Assembly: GCA_039024315.1 (NCBI GenBank)
Contig: JBCCQN010000128.1
Span: 1 to 23,532 of the forward strand
Length of the DNA: 23,532 nucleotides
Origin: JBCAWW01 sp039024315
GTDB taxonomy: Bacteria; Bacteroidota; Bacteroidia; J057
Direction: 5' to 3'
Shown: positions 16,066 to 22,883 of the stretch, piece by piece
How positions within the stretch are numbered: position 1 is the stretch's first letter
Layout: each line of letters begins with the position of its first letter
Notes under the pieces: model-generated
What the model was told of the DNA's origin: nothing
Database searches by the model: none
Seen by the model: only the letters and a program-made list of their open reading frames with translations
Program-made: the position numbers and the translations under genes

Positions 16066-17151
16066 TTAGCGCTGTAAGAAAGGCGTCTTTACGATCTCGG
16101 CTGGGACGGCCTTGTCGCGGATCATGATATCGAGGCTTCCTCCTACGGCAGCATGCTCCACGGGTACATAACCCATACCGATGCCATAACCCATAATGGG
16201 GCTGATAGAGCCCGAGGTTACGCTACCGACTTCTTGCCCATCGACAGCAATTTTGTAGCCGCTACGCGGAATACCGCGTCCTTCTAATTTGAAGCCTACG
16301 AGCTTACGCTTGATGCCTGCTTCTTTTTGCTTGGCGAGGAAGTCGCGCCCGACGAAATCACCTTTCTTCATTTTGGTAATCCAGCCGAGGCCAGCTTCTA
16401 AGGTAGAGGTAGTATCGTTGATGTCGTTGCCGTAGAGCATATAACCCATCTCGAGACGCAGGGTATCGCGAGCACCCAAACCAGTTGGGATCAAGCCAAA
16501 CTCCTGGCCTGCATCGATGATATCATGCCAGATGCGTTCGGCATGCTGACTCCATAGGAAGACTTCAAAAGTCCGTTCGCCAGTGTAGCCTGTGGTCGCA
16601 ATCAAGGATTTCTCCGCACCATTGAAAGTGCCTTTCCAGCATTCGTAGGTCTTGAGCTGAGAGAGATCAAAATCTGTCAACTTTTGCAATACCTTCTCGG
16701 CATTAGGCCCAGAAACGGCGAGCAGGCTGGTTTTTTCAGAAACGTCGATGATTTCTGCTCCCATAGTATTGTGGGAAGTGATCCAGTCCCAATCCTTTTG
16801 GATGTTGGAGGCATTGACGACCAACATATACTGATCGCCACGGATGTGGTAGACAATCAGGTCATCTACGATACCACCTTCCGGGCGAGGCAAGCAGCTA
16901 TATTGAGCCTTACCTTCCACGAGTTTGGAGGCATCATTGGAGGTTACTTTTTGGATGAGTTCGAGGGCTTTGGGTCCCCGAACGATAAACTCTCCCATAT
17001 GTGAAACGTCGAAGATACCTGCGCTTTCGCGAACGGCGATATGCTCCTTTTTGTCGCTGCTGTATCTGACGGGCATATCGTAGCCAGCAAAAGGAATGAG
17101 CTTGGCACCGAGGCCTTCGTGGATATGATGGAGAGGAGTTTGCTTAGACAT
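16066..17151 (-). CDS. gcvT: Aminomethyltransferase, glycine cleavage system T protein
   Basis: 361 residues, the usual length for bacterial GcvT. It transfers the one-carbon unit from aminomethyl-lipoyl H protein to tetrahydrofolate, releasing ammonia, in glycine breakdown in the cytoplasm. Recognisable features are LHHIHEGLGAKLIPFAGYDMPVRY (7-30), GIFDVSHMGEF (45-54), GGIVDDLIVYH with the conserved Asp pair 96-97, VVNASN (111-116), GYTGERTFEVF (about 192-202), and GLGARDTLRLEMGYMLYGNDI, which carries the conserved Arg and Glu. The C-terminal barrel contains GYVPVEHA. No gcvH or gcvP lies nearby, so the gene is unlinked here, as is common in Bacteroidota. It has its own terminator and is preceded by a 348-bp spacer, so it is probably monocistronic. 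Confidence 0.98.
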   Translation of the reverse strand: MSKQTPLHHIHEGLGAKLIPFAGYDMPVRYSSDKKEHIAVRESAGIFDVSHMGEFIVRGPKALELIQKVTSNDASKLVEGKAQYSCLPRPEGGIVDDLIVYHIRGDQYMLVVNASNIQKDWDWITSHNTMGAEIIDVSEKTSLLAVSGPNAEKVLQKLTDFDLSQLKTYECWKGTFNGAEKSLIATTGYTGERTFEVFLWSQHAERIWHDIIDAGQEFGLIPTGLGARDTLRLEMGYMLYGNDINDTTSTLEAGLGWITKMKKGDFVGRDFLAKQKEAGIKRKLVGFKLEGRGIPRSGYKIAVDGQEVGSVTSGSISPIMGYGIGMGYVPVEHAAVGGSLDIMIRDKAVPAEIVKTPFLQR

Positions 17152-17499
17152 GAACTAATTTTTTCTGGGGGCTAAAATCACGGCAAGATAATAAGCTTCG
17201 ATTTGATTTGTGTAAGGAAAAATTATCTGCCGCCAGATTAGCTATGATTAATCAAGTCTTGAGGCAGCGAATTGTTTATCGGGGGTGGATTTTGGTTTGG
17301 GTTACTCCCGAAAGCTATCGCGGATGCGTCGCTACAAAACGTATCGTTTGATACCCCAGTACCTTATGCACTAAATTTTGGGACAATCGTTCTGCGCAGC
17401 AGCAAAAAGAATAATAAATAATACACTTGTTTGAAAATACAGTAAATCGAAATAGAAAAGCTGCGCCACTTAGCTATAATAGGGGCAAGTAGATAGCAT
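17152..17499. other. Divergent spacer between gcvT and the TSP3-repeat gene
   Basis: 348 bases with no gene. It should contain the two divergent promoters, but I found no convincing Bacteroidota TTTG / TAnnTTTG pair. It holds GTATC-GTTT-GATAC (17341-17354) and one GCGGAACG-family copy (17384-17402). The segment CTCCCGAAAGCTATCGCGG (near 17305-17323) resembles palindromic intergenic sequences I have seen in other Bacteroidota, but here it is imperfect. Confidence 0.5.
17384..17402 (-). repeat. Dispersed palindrome, GCGGAACG family (copy 8, stem-variant)
   Basis: On the minus strand it reads CTGCTGCGCAGAACGATTG. The stem CTGC/GCAG carries the same paired change as the copy at 8801. The ATTG extension is shared with the copy at 15989. 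Confidence 0.6.
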
Positions 17500-19725
17500 A
17501 TGGCACAAAAGTTTACGCAAAGAAGTTCTATTCTCCCTACTCCTGCTGTCTTAGTAAAGCTTCAAAAAGTCGCCGGTTTTGTGGCAATCGTCCTGTTTGC
17601 GGGTGTACTCGCCACTCAAACCAATGATTATCCCAATGATCAGGATGGGGACGGTATAGAAGATATTTATGACCTCGATGATGATAATGATGGTATTCCG
17701 GATGATTTAGAATGTTCGGGGCTGACCACCGATGGAGTAGTCTCTGTGATCAATGGGGCTTTTAACGATCCAGATGTTGATGATCCGGTAGTGGCGTATG
17801 TGAAGTCGTGGGGAAGTACTGACAAGGCGGTTTTGTATAACGATTCTGACGTGCCGGGTTGGGAGACAACAGCGACGGATAGCAAAATTGAGATTTGGGA
17901 AAATGGCTTTGGAGGCGTTCAGGGCTATACGGGGCATCAGTTTGCCGAGATCAATGCCAATCAAAATGCAGCTCTATATCAGGATATTGCTAGTACACCT
18001 GAAGGGGTTATGACTTGGTCATTTGCCCATAGAGGTAGAGGCAGTCGTACGGTAGATGATTCGATGAGATTGTTGATTGGCCCTCCGGGAGGACCTTATA
18101 CAGAGGAAGGACGTTTTGGTACCAATAGTTCCGCTTGGGCCCATTATAAAGGTACTTATACAGTGCCCACTGGTCAGACCACTACTCGCTTCCTTTATGA
18201 GGCAATTTCTACTGCTTCGGGTAGCCCGGGTTCTGGAAATTTCCTTGACGCGGTACGCTTTTACTCTTCCAGTGTGGATTGTCCGGTCAATACGGATGGA
18301 GATTCTTTGAGTAACTCTTTGGATTTGGATTCGGATGGGGACGGTATTGCAGACTTAGTCGAAGCTGGCGGAGTAGATAGCGATCAAAATGGAATCGTAG
18401 ACGATCTCACTGACACAGATGGAGACGGTTTAGTGGATCTGTACGATACCGATATGACGGATGGTCCCTTGGTTTCCGGCTGTGAATTAGGTGTCGATTG
18501 TGATTTGAGCGGCTCGACTTCGAGCCTTTTTGATACTGATTTTGATGGCTTGAATGATACTGAAGGCGATTTTGATGGGGATGGCTTGCCCAATTGGGCA
18601 GATCTCGATAGTGATGATGATGGCATCATAGATGCTACGGAACTAGATACACTCTCTCATGCGGGTAGTTACTTTGCTAGTCCGATCGACTTTGATGGTG
18701 ATGGGAATCCCGATTATCTCGATATAGATGCTGATCACGATGGGATTATTGATTTGGTAGAGGCACAGTCTTCAGCTGGCTATATGGCTTTGAGTGGCAA
18801 TGACCAAGATAGGGATGGGATCGATGATAGTTTTGATCAATTCAATGGCTTTGGAGGTACTGGTCTGAATCCTGTAAATACCGATCTAGCTGATCAGCCA
18901 GACTATCGAGATTTGGATAGTGATAATGACTTGGTCTCTGACGAAGTTGAAGCCTATGACACCAATGGGGATGGAGTAGCAGATCAGGATGTAAATGGCC
19001 TTGGAGTGACGCTGGGACAAGATGTAGATAATGACGGCTTGGATGATGGATTTGACCAGAATACTAGCAAAGTAAATCCCGCAAATAAAAACGAAACGCC
19101 TATGGACTTTCCGATTCATAGTTCATCAGGCAATCCCGTTTGGCGTAATGTAGGTGGGCAGTTTCCGGTCGAGTGGTTAGGCTTTGAGGGTAAAATGGAG
19201 AATGGGGGTGTTCAACTTAGTTGGATAACTGCTACGGAACTCAATAGCGATTATTTCGAGGTCCAGCGCACTTATGATGGCAAAAATTATGAGAGCTTAG
19301 GTCGCGTAGAAGCCGTGGGTAACAGTCAGTCAGCGCAGAGCTATCGTTATTTTGACGCAAAGCGTCAAGAAAGTGCCAAGAATCTGGTCGTCTATCGTCT
19401 CAAGCAAGTAGATCTGGATGGCGCTTTTGATTACAGCAAGCGTATAGAAATTCAGATTACCGAAAGCTTCAGTCAAGCAAGCTTGACGGCTTTCCCGAGT
19501 CCTACAATAGGGCCCTTGACTTTGCGATGGAATATGGAAGGATTGGATTTGACGCAAGCTAAATACGAGGTCCTTGACTTGAGCGGTCGCCTCATGCAAA
19601 AGGGTAGCGTTCCACAAAGTGGACAAGAAATACAATTGGATGTCTCCAGTCTCAGCCCCGGAAATTATCTGGTGCGGATTACGGATGACAATCTCAATCT
19701 ATCGCGCAAGTTTGTGAAGCAATAA
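17500..19725 (+). CDS. Thrombospondin type 3 repeat surface protein with T9SS type A sorting domain
   Basis: 741 residues. The signal peptide has a long basic n-region (MAQKFTQRSS to about 22) and a hydrophobic core at 24-38. Calcium-binding DxDxDGxxD repeats begin at once (47-68), are interrupted by a jelly-roll-like domain (about 80-257: DVPGWETTATDSKIEIWE, then QFAEINAN, SFAHRGR), and continue from 265 to about 520. A fibronectin-III-like domain follows (555-652: VEWLGFEGKMENGGVQLSW, then YRLKQVDLDG). The end is a type A sorting domain (660-741) with LSPGNYLVRI. By family knowledge it is exported by the T9SS and held at the surface, with calcium stiffening the repeat stalk. The jelly-roll domain may bind carbohydrate; that is inference. 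It is monocistronic, closed by the terminator at 19731. Confidence 0.93.
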   Translation: MAQKFTQRSSILPTPAVLVKLQKVAGFVAIVLFAGVLATQTNDYPNDQDGDGIEDIYDLDDDNDGIPDDLECSGLTTDGVVSVINGAFNDPDVDDPVVAYVKSWGSTDKAVLYNDSDVPGWETTATDSKIEIWENGFGGVQGYTGHQFAEINANQNAALYQDIASTPEGVMTWSFAHRGRGSRTVDDSMRLLIGPPGGPYTEEGRFGTNSSAWAHYKGTYTVPTGQTTTRFLYEAISTASGSPGSGNFLDAVRFYSSSVDCPVNTDGDSLSNSLDLDSDGDGIADLVEAGGVDSDQNGIVDDLTDTDGDGLVDLYDTDMTDGPLVSGCELGVDCDLSGSTSSLFDTDFDGLNDTEGDFDGDGLPNWADLDSDDDGIIDATELDTLSHAGSYFASPIDFDGDGNPDYLDIDADHDGIIDLVEAQSSAGYMALSGNDQDRDGIDDSFDQFNGFGGTGLNPVNTDLADQPDYRDLDSDNDLVSDEVEAYDTNGDGVADQDVNGLGVTLGQDVDNDGLDDGFDQNTSKVNPANKNETPMDFPIHSSSGNPVWRNVGGQFPVEWLGFEGKMENGGVQLSWITATELNSDYFEVQRTYDGKNYESLGRVEAVGNSQSAQSYRYFDAKRQESAKNLVVYRLKQVDLDGAFDYSKRIEIQITESFSQASLTAFPSPTIGPLTLRWNMEGLDLTQAKYEVLDLSGRLMQKGSVPQSGQEIQLDVSSLSPGNYLVRITDDNLNLSRKFVKQ

Positions 19726-19730
19726 AAAAT

Positions 19731-19764
19731 ATGGCGTCATTTTCTTAAGGGAAAATGACGCCAT
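19731..19764. terminator. Bidirectional terminator, perfect 14-bp stem
   Basis: ATGGCGTCATTTTC and GAAAATGACGCCAT pair fully around TTAAGG. An A-run precedes it on the plus strand and TTATTATCTTTT follows, so it can end both the TSP3-repeat gene and the convergent lipoprotein gene. Confidence 0.88.
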
Positions 19765-19783
19765 TATTATCTTTTATTGAAGA

Positions 19784-20215
19784 TCAATCAGTAGAAGAGC
19801 TACTGGAAAGTTCAGCAATACAGGAAACTCTGGCTTCTTGAATGCCATTGGTTTGCATGCAAATCTTTAGTTCATCTGCTTGATCCCCACTGGGGGTGTC
19901 GCAGACGCCATCTCTACAGCTACCAGAGCTGCTGTTATGGCTACCTTCGCCTACAATACTGTAGCCGACTTTGAGTTTCATTCCTTCTTGCAGCTCTACC
20001 TCCCTGGTATTTCTTACAAATATCTTCTCGTCATTTTCTAGGGCGAGATAGAGACCGCAATCATTGGCCAGTACGGTAGCAAAGTGTTGACAGAGATCAG
20101 TAGTCTTTTGAGAAGATGCCTCCTCTGTTTCAGGTCTTACAATTTCTGGCTGACAGGCAACTGCAAGTAGCAGGCCTATCGCCATCAGTGAATAGCGTAA
20201 TGATTTTAATTTCAT
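19784..20215 (-). CDS. Small cysteine-rich lipoprotein, function unknown
   Basis: 143 residues from the ATG at 20215. An in-frame ATG at 20242 adds only MLHTKFCCI and spoils the signal, so it was not chosen. The signal MKLKSLRYSLMAIGLLLAVAC gives a lipidated Cys21. The mature part has six further Cys (42, 53, 100, 105, 119, 132), enough for three disulphides, a Ser/Gly-rich stretch with DGVCDTPSGD (102-111) and a Ser-rich tail. I recognise no family. The regular Cys content and lipid anchor suggest a periplasmic or surface protein stabilised by disulphides. It is alone on its strand, shares a terminator with the TSP3-repeat gene and is divergent from the serine hydrolase gene across a 532-bp spacer. 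Confidence 0.8.
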   Translation of the reverse strand: MKLKSLRYSLMAIGLLLAVACQPEIVRPETEEASSQKTTDLCQHFATVLANDCGLYLALENDEKIFVRNTREVELQEGMKLKVGYSIVGEGSHNSSSGSCRDGVCDTPSGDQADELKICMQTNGIQEARVSCIAELSSSSSTD

Positions 20216-20465
20216 GATGCAGCAAAATTTAGTGTGGAGCACTTAATATACAGATTTTTGAATGTAAGGTCAAAGATTTACAAAAGGAGCGCCCGCAATC
20301 AATCAGGCTTACTGATATTTTTACTTGAAGAAATACTTTGCGGTATTTGTGAACAGTTTTCACTACAGCTTTGTAGGATTCTCAACTAAAGCGTAAAAAA
20401 ACACCCTTTCGCCTACTTTTTGAGCCTTATTTTTTGCTCGCTAATGATAGCAGGTATGAACGGCC

Positions 20466-20493
20466 AAAATTGGCGTCAAAATGGTCCGCAAAT
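20466..20493. promoter_or_regulatory. Candidate operator, upstream copy of 28-base direct repeat
   Basis: It aligns without gaps to 20641-20668 at 22 of 28 positions, including GGCG and GTCCG blocks. Both copies contain three AAAT steps spaced about 11-12 bases, roughly one helical turn. It may be a regulator site for the gene at 20748 or at 20215; this is inference. Confidence 0.35.
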
Positions 20494-20640
20494 CCCACCT
20501 TAGCGGTTGATAATCAGACATGATTGGATGGTACTTGCGACTGCAATTTTCCGATCAAGAAATTATTATATCTCCCTGATATACAGTTCCTTATGGATTG
20601 ACTGTCATATACTTACAAACTTTAACGAAAATCACTTGTG

Positions 20641-20668
20641 TAAATCGGCGGCTAAATCGTCCGTAAAT
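20641..20668. promoter_or_regulatory. Candidate operator, downstream copy of 28-base direct repeat
   Basis: TAAATC at 20641 and 20653 and TAAATT at 20664 are spaced 12 and 11 bases. The copy lies 80 bases before the ATG of the serine hydrolase gene and sits inside the nested inverted repeats 20612-20696. Confidence 0.35.
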
Positions 20669-20747
20669 TAAGACACAAGATATATTTCTTTGTAAGGTAA
20701 TCTGGCAGAGTATTCGCTCTCCTACAATAGAATAAAATCTGGTCATT

Positions 20748-22883
20748 ATGTTTCGATTCCTCCAGCAACATACTTATTTGCTGATCCTCCCCATTTTGGC
20801 GGTGGTGGTGCCTGGAATCGTATGGACCAAAGAAGCTCCAGCTGAGTCGATGCCGACCATCGAACTTACGCTCTGGACTGATGGCCAAGTATCAGATTCC
20901 ACCTTGCCCCAGTACATCGTTCCTGTTATCGAAGTCTCTCAATGGGAAGCTACTCGAGTCTCGACTACCCTTATCCGCAATGAAGGTCAAACCATCCCTT
21001 TTACGGATTTACAAGCAAGCAATTATTATGTAGTGGTAGTGGGCAATCGGATGTCAAAGTTTGTAGAAGGATTGAGCAAATATGCTACTATCAAGGCTCA
21101 GCAAGTTGACAGTTTCGAGGATCTCAAATTGCGATCTATCCCAGAGAATAGTCAAATCATTTTGGCCCTTAATGAAGGCGGCTACGATGATTACGATCTC
21201 AAGCATTTTATGCATAAGCTTGCCAAAAAGGGGCAGATTGCACTAGTCAATTTTACTCCAGCCGAGACACTTCGTTCTCTATTGGCGCTTCCCGTACTGT
21301 TACAAGCACCTGATGCTGGTGTGGTTTCCCAGCAGGTTTGTGCCCAAATCCTTTTTGGGGGAATGGCCGCTTCGGGCGGACTTGACCCTGAGATTGCTGA
21401 TTTACTCAAAGTAGACTCTACTCAGTTTAGTCCGAGAATTCGCCTGGCCTACACTGATCCCGAATATGTTGGTTTCCCTAGCGATAGTTTGGCTAAAATC
21501 GATGCAATCATTGAAGAGGCCATCGCTAGCTTTGCGATGCCCGGAGCCCAGGTCTTAGTCGCCAAAGATGGTAACGTGATTTATCACAAAGCTTTTGGCT
21601 TTCATACCTACTCACGTAAAAATGAAGTCTCTACTGAGGATATTTATGATTTGGCCTCGATCACCAAAGTGGCAGGTACTACTCTGGCCAGTATGAAGAT
21701 GTATGAGCAGCAAAAACTTAAGCTGCGCGATCAATTGGGCAATTACTTTCAAGATCCAACTTATATCGCTACTGGCTATAAGCAATACGATACGCTAGAT
21801 GCGATTAGTTTTGCCGCTTATCGCGAACGCATGGTCTTGGATTCTAGTCTCGCTGCTGAGCTTGATACAGTCCGGTTCAATGATTCGACTTACTTGGTTG
21901 GTACTTGGATCAAAGAAGGACGTCAGCGTCGCCGCAGTCGTGTATTTAATATTGAGCTCAGGGATTTGATGACGCATACTTCAGGTCTGCAAGCAAGTTT
22001 GCCGATCCAGCCCTATCAGCGAAACTTTGATCAAGATCTGTATCATTTTGCCTCTGACGAAAAATACTCTGTGCCAGTGGCACAGGGATTATATATGCGG
22101 GAAAATTGGATCGATAGTCTATGGAACGTAACCAAGGGCCTTTCGCTCGCTGATACGGTAGGCTACCGCTATAGCTGTGTCAATATGATTTTGATGCAGC
22201 AGGTGATTGACTCTCTCAATCAGGCGCCAATTTCTGAGTATTTACAAGAAGAATTTTATGGTCCTCTTGGCCTGCGAACCATCGGTTATAAGCCACTTGA
22301 TCGTTTTGAGGAAAAGCAGATTGTGCCTACCTCCAAAGACCGCTGGCGGGATCAGATGCTATGTGGTACCGTACATGATCCTACGGCAGCCTTGTTAGGC
22401 GGTGTTTCGGGCAACGCAGGCCTCTTTTCCAACGCGGCTGATCTAGCCGTTTTGGCGCAGATGTGGCTCAATGGAGGGAAATATGGCGGCAAGCGCTATC
22501 TCGCTGACAGCACGGTTGAGCGTTTTACTATGCGTCATCGTAGCCATCGTGGCTATGGCTTTGACAAACCTCCTCGCCATCGCAACTATTATATCGCCCC
22601 AAGTGCATCGCTAGAGAGCTATGGGCATACAGGCTTTACTGGAACCTGTGTTTGGGTTGACCCTGAGCATGAACTCGTCTATGTCTTCCTATCCAATCGG
22701 GTGCATCCAGATGAGAAAAACTTCCGCATCAATGAGTTGAAAGTTCGTCGCCGCGTGCACCAAGTGATTTATGATCTGATGGCAATTCCGATGCGTCGTG
22801 AGCAATACCGTCCTCAACCCAAGCCAGTGGAGTATTTTGTGAGTGCGGAGACAGATACTAGCGCCATCGCGACAGCGCCCTAG
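20748..22883 (+). CDS. Serine hydrolase (beta-lactamase family) with N-terminal orphan GH3 C-terminal-like domain
   Basis: 711 residues. The N-terminus (LLILPILAVVVPGIVW, 11-26) is a signal or anchor. Residues about 55-235 resemble the GH3 C-terminal domain of known Bacteroidota GH3/beta-lactamase fusions: TTLIRNEGQTIPFTDL (73-88), then QILFGGMAASGGLDP (200-214), then RIRLAYTDPEYVGFPSDSLAKID. The GH3 catalytic barrel that normally precedes it, with its nucleophile motif, is absent. The serine hydrolase part (about 240-690) has SITK (Ser304, Lys307), THTSGL (409-414), a Tyr475-Ser-Cys477 motif, VHDPTAALLGGVSGNAGLF (542-560) and HTG (627-629). The third residue of the tyrosine motif is Cys rather than Asn or Asp. 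A segment of about 55 residues (345-400) seems extra compared with relatives. The likely role is periplasmic hydrolysis linked to peptidoglycan or amino-sugar turnover; the substrate is unknown. Its tail overlaps the convergent thioesterase gene by 26 bp. Confidence 0.9.
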   Translation: MFRFLQQHTYLLILPILAVVVPGIVWTKEAPAESMPTIELTLWTDGQVSDSTLPQYIVPVIEVSQWEATRVSTTLIRNEGQTIPFTDLQASNYYVVVVGNRMSKFVEGLSKYATIKAQQVDSFEDLKLRSIPENSQIILALNEGGYDDYDLKHFMHKLAKKGQIALVNFTPAETLRSLLALPVLLQAPDAGVVSQQVCAQILFGGMAASGGLDPEIADLLKVDSTQFSPRIRLAYTDPEYVGFPSDSLAKIDAIIEEAIASFAMPGAQVLVAKDGNVIYHKAFGFHTYSRKNEVSTEDIYDLASITKVAGTTLASMKMYEQQKLKLRDQLGNYFQDPTYIATGYKQYDTLDAISFAAYRERMVLDSSLAAELDTVRFNDSTYLVGTWIKEGRQRRRSRVFNIELRDLMTHTSGLQASLPIQPYQRNFDQDLYHFASDEKYSVPVAQGLYMRENWIDSLWNVTKGLSLADTVGYRYSCVNMILMQQVIDSLNQAPISEYLQEEFYGPLGLRTIGYKPLDRFEEKQIVPTSKDRWRDQMLCGTVHDPTAALLGGVSGNAGLFSNAADLAVLAQMWLNGGKYGGKRYLADSTVERFTMRHRSHRGYGFDKPPRHRNYYIAPSASLESYGHTGFTGTCVWVDPEHELVYVFLSNRVHPDEKNFRINELKVRRRVHQVIYDLMAIPMRREQYRPQPKPVEYFVSAETDTSAIATAP

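Larger units (their letters stand above)
20216..20747. other. Long divergent spacer with candidate regulatory repeats
   Basis: 532 bases with no gene on either strand. It is AT-rich and lacks the GCGGAACG palindromes of the other spacers. Two things stand out: a degenerate 28-base direct repeat (20466-20493 and 20641-20668) and nested short inverted repeats just before the downstream gene (CTTACAAA 20612 / TTTGTAAG 20689, and CTTGTGT 20635 / ACACAAG 20673). I could not place a standard promoter. Confidence 0.5.

Noticed and set aside
17152..17499. Possible Bacteroidota promoter (TTTG / TAnnTTTG) before the TSP3-repeat gene
   Set aside because: TTTG occurs but no matching -7 element lies at the right distance; the call would be a guess.
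20216..20747. Decayed remnant of a GH3 catalytic barrel upstream of the serine hydrolase
   Set aside because: No frame in the spacer shows GH3 motifs and the length is too short for a barrel, so I treat the spacer as non-coding.
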